From contig SADC01001287.1 in the NCBI GenBank assembly GCA_004194705.1, forward strand, positions 434,001 to 498,000: a stretch of DNA of 64,000 nt, given 5' to 3'. Below are positions 46,122 to 58,100 of the stretch, piece by piece. The notes below the pieces were generated by a model. It ran no database searches, was not told the origin of the DNA, and saw only the letters and a program-made list of their open reading frames with translations. Numbering within the stretch: the first letter of the stretch is position 1; every line of letters starts with the position of its first letter. The position numbers and the translations under genes were made by a program. Origin of the DNA: Ditylenchus dipsaci. Its lineage: Eukaryota; Nematoda; Chromadorea; Rhabditida; Anguinidae.

Positions 46122-49100
46122 TTACTTTGGCAGTGGTTTTACTAGGTATAAGTTTTCTTTGGTCTGCTCATTACTAAATATAGGCGAAGTTTTGTAGTGT
46201 TGGATGAGGGCTTCCATGGATTTGAATGAGCTGCAATTTTAAAGTATTATTAGTGGATCTCTTAAATAGATAAGATTTCTTCTTAGATGTAATTGGTTTC
46301 ACTTACCGTATTCTCTCTAATGAGCGCCCCGGGGCGCTTATTAGAGAGTGTCGATTTTTTCAAACTTTAAGTGGTCTGAAACTTCTGTTTTCATTAACTT
46401 TTTGAGCTCTGTAAAAAGTGCCTGTTAGATTTTTAAAATGCCTCGCAGGCACTTTTCACAGAGCTTCAAAAGATAATGAAACAGAAGTTTCAGACCACTT
46501 GAAGTTAGGGGGGGGGTGCTAATTAGAGAGGGGGCGCTCATTAGAGATAATACGGTAATTTGCAAAATTTGCTCTAACTTCAAAACAGAATTAAAAGCTT
46601 ATGATTCATAAGTTATGAAGAATAATTAATAAGCAACGCTATGTCTTACCGATTTCCAATTTTGAAAGTGTTATTAATCTGGTCAACCTGCACCAAAAAT
46701 GTTTGTTTCGAACGTTGTCTTTAAGAGATATGGAGTAGTCGCCTGGCTAAATATGCAATTACATTAACTACCACAACGTTTAATTCAATAAATAATGTTT
46801 TACGTTGCTTTCACTGTCTCTGATTAGGAAATCACCTTCTGTACCCCTAAAATATTGTTGTTAGAATTTTTTTTTTAGTTTCTGTGATTTATTAGTCATT
46901 TATTTCTTGTCGAAGCATTTAAATAAATGTTTATAAATTCTTCAAACCTGGCTTTGAGCTCAGCGTCACCTTAAGTTACATTTATGTAGTTTGAATTCGA
47001 GACATCTTTTAACCGTTTTTGGCTGTACCGAAAAAGGTGAAGAAATGTTTGGTAAACGGCACATTTGTTAAAAAAAACTTTTCGGTAAAATTTTTTTTTG
47101 ATAAAGGTACATTTGGTGAATTTTCTTTTGGTAATGCATTTGTATTGTTTTTTCTGTGTCAAAAACCTCTCTTGCGATATTTGTGACCGGACTGTCGAAA
47201 CAGGATCTGAAAAAAGCTTTGAAAATCGAGCTAAAAAAGTGTCGGACCCAGCTGGGGAACGAATTTTCGGGGTTCCCGTTTATCAAGGTTCGACTGCACT
47301 TTGAAATCATCGGCGTTTTGTTTGACTTAAACTGAACACAAATTTGAGTTTTGAAACCCTATGAGTGATTATAGTCTTATTTGCTCAACTGAACAAGAAT
47401 AAAGTCAATACTCTTGCCCACAAACAATAACATTGTGATCAAACAGCCAATTCCACATCGAAATAACATCTATGGCCAAAAACATGAATTCTATGACTAA
47501 AAACAAATGCCACCCAAAAATGTCCACCAAAAAAGCTCTTCACCGAAAAGTTTTCTTAGCACATGTGCTTTTACCAAAAAAATATTACCAAATGTGTCTT
47601 TACCAAATTTTTTTTACCAAACGTTTTTTTTATATCAAATTTGCAGAAGAATTACCAAACATGTAACCTAATACTTTGAATGAGCCTATTATATAAGCAA
47701 AAATTTTTGGACTTACTTGCTCTCTGCTTAGACGTCCATAGTACCACAGTTGAGAGGCATAAGGTCCAGTCAGACCAGCAGAACTAGTGGACGCTGTGCC
47801 ATTAGAAAATATAGTTGTTGATTGAGCAGTTGGTACGCTAGTGCCAAAAGCGCTTTTGGTTGGGTTATGGTCTATTATCTGGATTGAACACATAAAATCA
47901 TTAACACTTAATAGACTGATATCATTAAACCTCGATGTAATTTGTAGGGACGAGACCGAGTTGGCCAGCGGAATTTCTAGCCAGCCACCACTAAAAAATA
48001 TTGCTAGAATGAATGTTTTTTACCGTATAACTTGTTTTAATCCACAACCTTCCAATAATCCCCCACTCGCCATTTTTTGGAACTCATGCTGTTGGGGAAC
48101 AGTGTAAATTAATTTCTAAACAATATGTGAATTTTGTTTTTGCGGCGAATTGAAAACTTTTATTTTTGTTGAGATATATAAAATTTGAGAAAAGTCAAAA
48201 AAATGGGTGGGGGGCCCCAACAGCATGAGTTCCCTGGCTTTTATTAGAATTTCAGAGTTGAGACCATTTTTCATTTATAATTTCAAAAAATTTCGGGGGT
48301 TGAAAAATAATCTCCTTGGGGAATTAAAAGAGGTTATACGGTAATATTCTAAATTTGAACGGCTGTAAGTGAATTGCAGCGGTAAAACTGTGAATTTCAA
48401 CGGTAAATTAATTTTTTTCAACGGTATTTTCAAATTTGCCATAAACAATGAAATTCAACGGTAAATTTGTGAAATTCAGCGGTAAATTTATCGTTAAGTC
48501 AACTTTACAGTCCGTTGCCTTATTTGTGTATCAATGTTGTCAATCGTTCAGGCAGAACAACTTTAGCACTATTTTAGATGCAATCTCAAGTCGGTCAAAG
48601 GAAGAGGCGAGGAGCGGCGCGCGAATGGACGACTGTGAAGGAGTGCTCTAGTAAGGAAGACGCAGATGTGTGGATGGCTGAGAATGCAGGATGGAGTCTT
48701 CGATTGCAACAAACAATGGGCTAGAAGGCACCAATAATCTCATCAAGAAGGATTACACTCAACGCGAGCTTCTGGGAATTTCGAGGTTTCTACTCTTGGT
48801 GGAGCAATACGTTCACAACCGGAGCATCGATGAGGAGACAAAGGTAGTTTTGACCTTGACATAGCAAGTCGAATTATTATGGGTGAATTTAGGAAGTGGC
48901 GCAAGTCCCGTCAATCCCGAGGAGTATGAACTGCAAGGTGCGACAGGCGATGGAGGCTCTGAAGAAAGAGAAGAGCAGGTTTAAATGTTTCTCCTTGTTA
49001 TTATTGTTTTTGAATAAAAGCAGTGTTGTGAGACGGGAATGCGTATTTTGCTTGCTGGTAATTAATATGAGGATTTCATCTAAAACAAAATTTATGCTTT

Positions 49101-52100
49101 GCGCCATTTATTTACATTTGGGGCCATTTCTATGAGGCAACGGACTGTAAAAATGACTTTACAATAAATTTACCGCTGAATTTCACAAATTTACCGTTGA
49201 ATTTCATTGTTTTATGGCAAATTTAAAAATACCGTTGAAAAAAATTAATTTACCGTTGAAATTCACAGTTTTACCGCTGCAGTTCAATTTGAGCCAATTT
49301 GAACTCACCTCCGGGTCATGTGCCGGGTGATCGACGATATCTAATTTGTCTCCTTTTTGAAAGTAAGCTCCTGAAAAGCAAAAAAATTAATATCACAGAC
49401 CTGGCTTAGAATCAGAGGCTTATTTTTTTTTTAAAAAAAATTATTTTACAAACCTCTGCATTTTGAGCTTCGAAAGAATAGAGGGCCATAACTATCTAAA
49501 TTTTATGGTTAACAATATTTGTGGAAGTCCTATAGTAGCACAACAACCTCTTGAATACGGCCATTACTGTTTCCATTTCCGTTTAGATTTGTCGAAGTTC
49601 TCTCTGTTCCATTAGAAGAATTAAAGGTTGGTTGTTTGGTAATAGGCAATTCCTGCACTTCCTCTACATAATTTGAAGGGAACCTATACATAAGTGGTTT
49701 GGTTTTAAAGGTGAACATTATATTTGACTAAATTTGACAAAATTTATATGGAAATGATGAGCTTTTGAGTTATACTAAAGGTTTGATTAAGACAAGTATT
49801 GAAATCTGTTTTTCTTCCAGTATGTTTACAGATCATCAAATGATCGAAAGTTAAAATAAAGAACTTTTTAGGCTGGAAGAAGAATAGAATGTTTAAAAAA
49901 AATTCACGCAATTTTTTCAAGACTTGTGGGACAACCTAATTTATTATAAATGTCAATATTATAAATGAAATTATTATAATATTATATAAAAGGCATACCA
50001 AACATTTGAAGAATTATTTTAGCAGTTAATACTTTTCGCTTGTGAAATTTTACCGTTAAATTATTGCAGCCCGTCATATGCATCTAGTAAACGGAAAATC
50101 GCATATTAATAACTGGTGGACAAAAAGTCCTTGGACAAATTTTGAGCTCACTTTTTGAAATAAAAATTTAACGATGAGAAAATTCCTAAAAATAGGTTTT
50201 GTAGCCCTGAATCTCCTCTTTCAAATGGCATATTGCTTTCAGCTTGACTATTTTGGATAAGTCACTATTTGGCTCCAAACACTTGTCTGGTCATTTTGAG
50301 AAGGTTACCAACGTTTTCATCACTTTAACTGGTCAAATGTTTTATTGAATTTTAAGTGTCACTGCAGAATTTTATCACCATGTTGTAGCGCAGCTCAAGA
50401 GCTACAAAACCCATATCACAGAAAAATTTTAAAGATCTGAGTGTTGAGATACGGCCTTTTGGAAAAATCAATTTCTTGAAAAAATTACCAAAATCCGAGA
50501 AATTGGCAAAAACTTTCATTTTGGTCATTTTTTCAAGAAATTGATTTATTCCAAAAGGACATATCTCAACCATCAGATATTCAAAAATCACTCTGTAATA
50601 TGGGTTTTGTAGCTCTTGAGCTGCGCTACAACATGGTGATAAAATTCTGCAGTGACACTTAAAATTCAATAAAACATTTGACCAGTTAAAGTGATGAAAA
50701 CGTTGGTAACCTTCTCAAAATGACCAGACAAGTGTTTGGAGCCAAATAGTGACTTATCCAAAATAGTCAAGCTGAAAGCAATATGCCATTTGAAAGAGGA
50801 GATTCAGGGCTACAAAACCTATTTTTAGGAATTTTCTCATCGTTAAATTTTTATTTCAAAAGTGAGCTCAAAATTTGTCCAAGGACTTTTTGTCCACCAG
50901 TTAGTACATGACCGTCGTTGACTTTTCGACATTAACAGCTGCAACAATTCGCAACTAGGCTTTTTCAGACATTACTTTTACATATCACACAAATTCAGAC
51001 TGATATTTGCAGTCTGTAAATTTGTAAGCCGACAATAACAGACTGTTTATTTGAGCAAGCAACATTTTCAGAAGAAAATTTTCAACCTCATATTGACAGA
51101 TGCGACATTTGCAGACCTAGATTTGTTCTTTAAAAGACATTTACGCCTATCTTTTGACATTTGTTTCCACTTTTATGCTGCTATCTCCATGAAAAAACTA
51201 TAAGTTTCCCGTTACTGCAACATATATAAGTCTGCAAATGTGGAGCTGCAAATGTCGCGTTTTTTTTTCGAAAAATTGGCCCTTATCCAATTTATGGTCA
51301 TCCTTGTTACTTTCGGAACTGTTTCAGACCAAAAGTTATTATCGCTGATATAGTGACATGATTACACACAATTTTATACTCAAAGAGACGCCAGAAAGCA
51401 GGGCTAAATTTTGAAAATAAGGCTGTATATGACAATGCCTGCGAAATTTGTGAAAAAACAAAAGTTCTTAAAGTTCTGAAAGCCTGTATTTTTTCGCAAA
51501 TTTTTTACTTTTTGGGTGGATTCATGGTAATGTCGATCGGTGTAAAAAATAAGAGGTTAAAAATGCAAATTAAATTAACTTAAGGTTGCAAAATCCCATT
51601 TTCTAGTTAAAATACTCCCCCCCCTACTGAAGTCTGCCCTCTTTTAACTTGGGCTGTTAAAAATCTTTATTGTGAATACAAATTCTATTATTAACTACTC
51701 TACAGTTCCCTTCTGCTTTTAACTATTTTACAGTCAACTTTTATTGTTAACTAATTTGAAGGTCTATCGACGTTGATGACAATTCAACTCTAGAATTTTC
51801 AATTAACAAGGAACATTTTTTTACTTTTTTTACTCCGAAAATGTGAAAAATATTTTTTAGAATTCTTTTTCATTTTCATGTATTAGTCGTGACAAATCGT
51901 AAAGAGAATTTGGAAAATATTTTTACCGACTTAAATTTTTGAAGATTTCAGTTAACAATTTAAATAAATTTGTAAGTTAAAAATTTTAATACACTTTTGA
52001 CTGTTAACTTTTTTTTATTAAAAAAACAGAGTAAACACAACTAACAAGTAAGGATCCCTGACTGTGTCCGGGGAACTTTCATGAATTTTTTTATTCATTG

Positions 52101-55100
52101 TATCGTATCTTCGTATAGCTTGCCAAAGTTTCTGACGAATCTGGCTCCCCAGCTCTGAAAGCCCATAAAAAGTGGCACAGTGGTCACTCAAATTTAGAGA
52201 CACACCTTGATACCATATCATGGCTTTTCATAACTGAGTCCAATTTTTTTGTTGACTTTCACAGGCGATGAGCCAATTTTACAAGAGATTCGGGCATGAT
52301 CCACAAAATTTCATCAATGAACTTTAAATTAAATTATTGTTAAAGTCTTAGGAAGTAAATTGGTGATTAGAAACCAATAAATGCTTTTGTTTTTAGACTT
52401 AAGTTCTAAAATCTGCCTTTTCAGACAGAAACACGCTTGATTTAATTTAGTCTCTGGCAATTTATGGCAATTTCAAAATTGCCATTATCATCACCAACGA
52501 TAGTTTTATAATAGTTAGATTCCAGTCATAATTATTTTACAGTTGATTCATCTACATCCATTATATAAGTCTTGGACTGTATCTTAATAACTGTATAGCT
52601 ATGCAATATTGAGCCACAAAATAGGTTTTTCATCTCAATTATAAGTGGACCCAATGTCAGCTCGTATCCCAGAAAAAAGGAAAGAGAAGACTTCTTTGAG
52701 CCTTTCCTAATGTATGCTGGCCTATTTTGCGCCTAAACCTAACCCTAAAACAACAGAGCGACTAAGAGTTAGGATACACGGGCTGGGATTGAGACCAGTT
52801 AAAATTTAGACGAGTTGAGACTTAGGGCGAGCTGGTTTGAGACTAGTCAGTACTCGAGAAGAGTTGGGTTTTTACCATTAAATCTATTTCTGACTGAAGT
52901 AATTTAACTAGAGTCAAGTTTCGATATAAGATACCCCCGATATAAGATACACCTGGGTTCGTCCCAAGTTGAATAAACCTCCTTAAATTAGTCTCTATAT
53001 AAGATACACCTCGATACAAGTTACACTTGGTCCGGTCCGAGGAGTTATTAGAGGGTGGGGAGTTAATACAGTAAATACGGTGCCTATCTTATTTTGTTTT
53101 GGTACCTATCTTATTTTGTCCCGAGGGTGTATCTTATATCGAGACTTGACTGTAATTTTAGTTTAGCTTTTACAATAAACTGACAGAAAATCTTCAAAAT
53201 CTTTTATTGAATACAAAAAAATTTACCATCCTTTGCGATCATTGACTTCTCCTTTCCACCACCATCACTACTTTTGTCTAGGACTATAACTGTTTGACCC
53301 TAAATTTTTTTGTATTAAAAATAGTCGTTTTGATACTCACTTTTATTAAGGCTAATTCATCTTCTCTCTGCGGTTCATAGTCAAACTTGGCAACTGCATT
53401 CACTCTTAAGGAGTCCATCTGTAATTTAATGCTTGAGTTAAACTACCGTATTTACTGTATTAAGTCCCCATGGGGAGTTATTTTTCAACCCTTAAAAAAT
53501 CGGAAAAAAATATTTCGATTTTGATATTTTTGGGTGCTCAACCAAAATCTGAAAAGTGTAATCAGGTAAACTCGCGGCAACTAAGAAAACGCAAAAAACA
53601 GATTTGCGAAATGTTCGCTCTAGGCTGAGATATAAGGTCCGTAGGGTGGGGACTTATTAGAAGGTGGGGAGTTAATACAGTAAATACGGTACCTATCTTA
53701 TTTTGTTTTGACTGTGTCGTAGCCCTTGAACACTCGTTTTGTCAAAAATATTCATTAAATTTATTTGTAAAGTAACGATAAAACCGATTAATTGTGTATA
53801 GTAAACACTAATTTTTTAAAGAACTTTTGACGGTCCAAACTATGTTTTTAGCCTAAACATAACCAAAATGGCTGTAAGTACTTTCCCCCGTCAAATTATT
53901 CTTTTACGCCTCCAAATCATTCATTTATCACCCCAAATCGTTAAAGTGAGTATTTTTCGGTGTTTTTATGTCGTAAAACTTTTTTCTTTTGATCATCATG
54001 TAGCCCTGAATCTTTAGTTTCTCATAAGCCACCAACTCAACCCTTGTTGTTTCATAAAAACAGGTATTTCTCAAATTTTTCGACAACAAGGGGTCAGTTG
54101 ATGGCTTATCAGAAACAAGAGATTCAGGGCTACATGATGATGAAAAGAAAAAAATTTTACGACATAAAAACATCGAGAAATACTCATTTTTTCGATTTGT
54201 AGGGATAAATGAATGATTTGGAGGGGTAAAACAATTTGAGCCTAACCAAAATTCTCAAATTTTCGATTCAGTTTAGACAGTATTTTTTGATAGATTTGTG
54301 GTTGAAGCATCATTACTCACTGATCTTTTTTTGAAACTATGATTAGAGTGGGCGAGTCGAGTACTCGAAATCGAGTAATTTCGAGTAATATTCGAAGTTT
54401 TTCGAGTCTCGAATATCATATTAAGTCAAGCACTCGAAAATCTCGTGTACTCGCCCACCCTAGCTATGATTCATACCGTATATACTCTATTAATCAGGCA
54501 TGCCGGATTATTTTTCAACCCTCTCAAAATCGGGAAAATTTTGAGTTGATCTCGAAATTTTTGGGTGTATACCCAAAATCTAAAAAGCGGAATCAGTAAA
54601 GCTTGTGGGAGTTAAGAAAATGCATGAAACAGGTTTGCAAAATGTTTTCACTGGACTGAGATATATGTCCTCAAAGTCGAGGGGGCCGGATTATTAGAGG
54701 GTGCCGGATTAATAGAGTAAATACGGTATATCACTTTAAAACTTTAACTTTTCGATTTTGAGTCGAGACAAATTCTTCTTCTTCTTTTCACAGTCTCATA
54801 TACTTTCTTATTTGCAGTATAAAGGGCCATGGTCACTCGTTCTGGAATGTCTCCCGCCAATTCAAAAATGTTCTCCCAATCATTGAATTTCTGTTTTTCA
54901 GCTTGGTTTCTAATAAAACAAGGCCTAGAATTTACTTTTAGGTACTGTTTCGTTAGAAACCAAGTTAAAACATCCGTATAGAAATTCAGTGATTGGAAGT
55001 TTTTTTGAATTGGCGGGGGACAACGTTGTCGAAGACGGCAATGGCCCTTCAACAAGAATTAGCATTTCAGCTATTTAGATATAGTATAAAGCAACCAAAT

Positions 55101-58100
55101 AAATTTCTTGTGTAAGCAAAGCATACCTTAGTGCCATTTGAGCCATTGTAAGACCGTGAAGATGAGCCAAAATCAGATTGCTTAAAACACAAACTACCGT
55201 ATTTTCTCTAATTATAAACCACCTTAGTTCAAAAAACATGTTTGTGGCATTGTGTTTTGACCTACTTTTTCATACTTCTCTGAGGCAAATTACCCCTCAT
55301 TTTGTAGCTCATCTCAATATCTATAAATTGGGCGGTAACTTGCATAAGAACACTTTCTAAAAAGTGGGTCAAAAACACAATGACAAGAACACGATTTTGA
55401 ATAGGTAGGGGGTCTGTAATTAAAGAAAATACGGTATTTCCGAAGTAATTTCTCAAAAAACATAGGCTGTACCCCGAAATTTAAGCGGCATTTTGCTAAG
55501 TGGTCGATTTGCTAAGCGGTCGTTTTGCTAAGAATTTTTTTTGCTAAGCGACAAATTGCTAAGAATTTTTTTGTTTAAAGCGCCCATTTGCTAAGATTTT
55601 TTTGTTAAGGCGCCCATTTGCTAAGAATTTTTTTGCTAAGGCATTCTTTTCTTAAATCCCGATTTGTTAAGAACTTTTCTGCCTTTTTGTACTTTTCCTT
55701 TTTCTCAATATTCTGGTAGATTAGAGGTTTTTCCGACGGACATTTTTACGCTGATTTTTTTTTGTTTCCTACTGATTTCAACGTGGGATCTAGGTAAATT
55801 GATATCTTCAGATGGTGTCCAAACTACCACAAACCATCCTAAACCACCCAAAGTACCACCCTAAATACCCAAACCAAACCCAAACCTAAAAAATTAAAAT
55901 TTCTTAAAAATAAAAAATAGGCCATTTTTTCTAACTTAAAATTGTGTGGGGAATTGAGTTTGTTAAGCCCAAAGTTGCGATTTTACACACCCCAACTTCA
56001 ATACCTGGTGTAGGTATCACCTGACCAGGTGGATGTCCACCTGGATGGCCTAAAAATAAAAAAGTTCATTTAAATAAAAAAAATCTATTTTTCCAACCAA
56101 AAAAATTAGTGAATAATTGGACTTGTTAGAACCTAAAGTGCGATTCCACGTACCGAATCCCATAAATCTAGGGTTGGGTACCACCTGGACAGGTTGATAT
56201 CCAGGTAACTCAAGTATAGGGGTATATTCACCCAAATGACCTGAAAGGTCAAACGTTAGTCTTTTTATATCTGAAATTACGGTAAAAAATAAAGTGTGCA
56301 CCCAGGTGGATTCGAACCAGCATCCTCGGCGGTGGCTATCCAAGTGGTCGTCCACTTGGATCAAAATTTTTTTTTTACGTTTTCGGTTTCCAAATCAATT
56401 TTTCTGCACTAATTCGAGCATCCTGAAAATGGTTTGACAGTGGTAAAATCACGTTTTATCAAGAAATTTTTGAGTTATCGTGAATTCTTGATTTTGATAA
56501 ATCAATCGTTAGCAATAACTCTAAATTTCTCGATAAAACGTGATTTTACCACTGTCAAACCATCTTCAGCATGCTCGAATTAGTGCAGAAAAATTGTTTT
56601 GGAAACCGAAAACGTAAAAAAAAATTTTTGATCCAAGTGGACGACCACTTGGATAGCCACTGCCGAGGATGCTGGTTCGCATCCACCTGGGTGCATATCT
56701 TTTTTTTTATCATAATTTTGAGTGTTTACTTGGCGAAGAGGTCCATATACTCATCACCAGGGCCCCAAATTCTATGCAAATGCATATTTTTCTGCGGATA
56801 TGCAAGCAATAGTTATGCACAAAAAACGCACTTTTAGCCCTGTTTGAGTACTTTTTTCGTACTTTTATGCAGCATGTTTTGCATATTTTTCATTTTTAGT
56901 GCATATTTTGCATATTTTGCATATTTTGCAATTTTGACGCATATTTTCTGCATATTGTAGAATATCTCAGAAATTTTTGGGTTAAAAGATGTTGCAGCAT
57001 GCCAAATCTCGTTTTTTGTGTATAAATAAGTCAATTTCTTAGTTTCCAAAACCAGGACACTTCATTGTCAAGCGTGTAAGAAAAATAACACTAAATAACC
57101 TTTATTGAGGTAGCTAACGTTTCAGTACCGTGCGATTCATATTTTCAGTTAAAGTAGCAAAATAACAGTGCAAAGCACCGATTTGGTTTGTAAAAGATAT
57201 TAATTTCGAAAATCGCAAAATGCACATTGTTTATATTTGCGAGAAGATGCGAAGAAGTGGCAGGAGTACAAAACCCCCAAATGTCTCGAAATTGCTTCAC
57301 AAAATATCTTTTTTGCAACTTAGCTAGTAAATGGCGGTCAACACTTTTCAAAAATCTTTTTCGAATAAAATCCTGCGGCATCTTCATGGAGCAGAAAGTT
57401 TTTTAAAGCTATGTTCAAATCCTAGGTCAAATGGGACGTCAAATAAATTAAATCCTTAGGTTAAATCACCTTGCTTCAGCAAAGCCATATGTCAAATTTT
57501 GGTCAATTTTTTTTGCAAAAAAATTTAGCATTATCCAAAGAGTATCTTTTAATCATGTATAAGCTGCCAAACCGTTTAAAAGCATGTTTCAGAGCAATTT
57601 TACGACATATAGTGATTCTTCACAAATGTTATGCGGCACATTTAAAAGGTTTAGTCTAAAAATTATACTGCATATTTTACGTTTTTAGCGCATATTTAAG
57701 CATTTTTAGCGCATATTTTATGCGCATATTTCGCATTTTTTAGTGCATAGAATTTGGGCCCTGCTCATCACCAAGGTTACTGGTTCGAATCCCTCTGGGT
57801 GCAATCAGTCCAGAGTAGGAGACCCGATTAAATTAAACCATTTTTAGAACATTATTTTGGATTGGATCGTTTGGGTTTTAAGGTCTGTACCCCGAAATTG
57901 AACCGAACTGAAGAAGTAGGTAGCTTAACAAACAAGATCTTTATCAAAACAACTACTTAGCAAAAAATTCTTAGCAAAACGACCATTTAGCAAATTGGCG
58001 CTTAAATTTTGAATTCTTAGCAAATTGGCGCTTAAATTTTTTTTCTTAGCAAAACGACCGCTTAGCAAATCGACCACTTAGCAAATCGCTGCTTAAATTT

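Larger units (their letters stand above)
49690..53226. other. Nck intron 6, mostly unannotated
   Basis: Contains the palindrome at 50110-50903 and the pogo-like element at 52911-53152. The rest (50904-52910) is AT-rich, with scattered GCAGAC/TCTGCAAATGT words near 50990-51260, and no coding exon seen. Confidence 0.5.

Noticed and set aside
47931..47990. A frameshift in Nck exon 10
   Set aside because: First suspected at WWLARN, but recounting shows 60 nt in frame with no missing base.
54744..55055. 103-codon minus ORF as an Nck exon
   Set aside because: [12 protein letters not shown] stretch looks faintly SH3-like, but the Nck frame is complete without it and the ORF overlaps a hairpin repeat.
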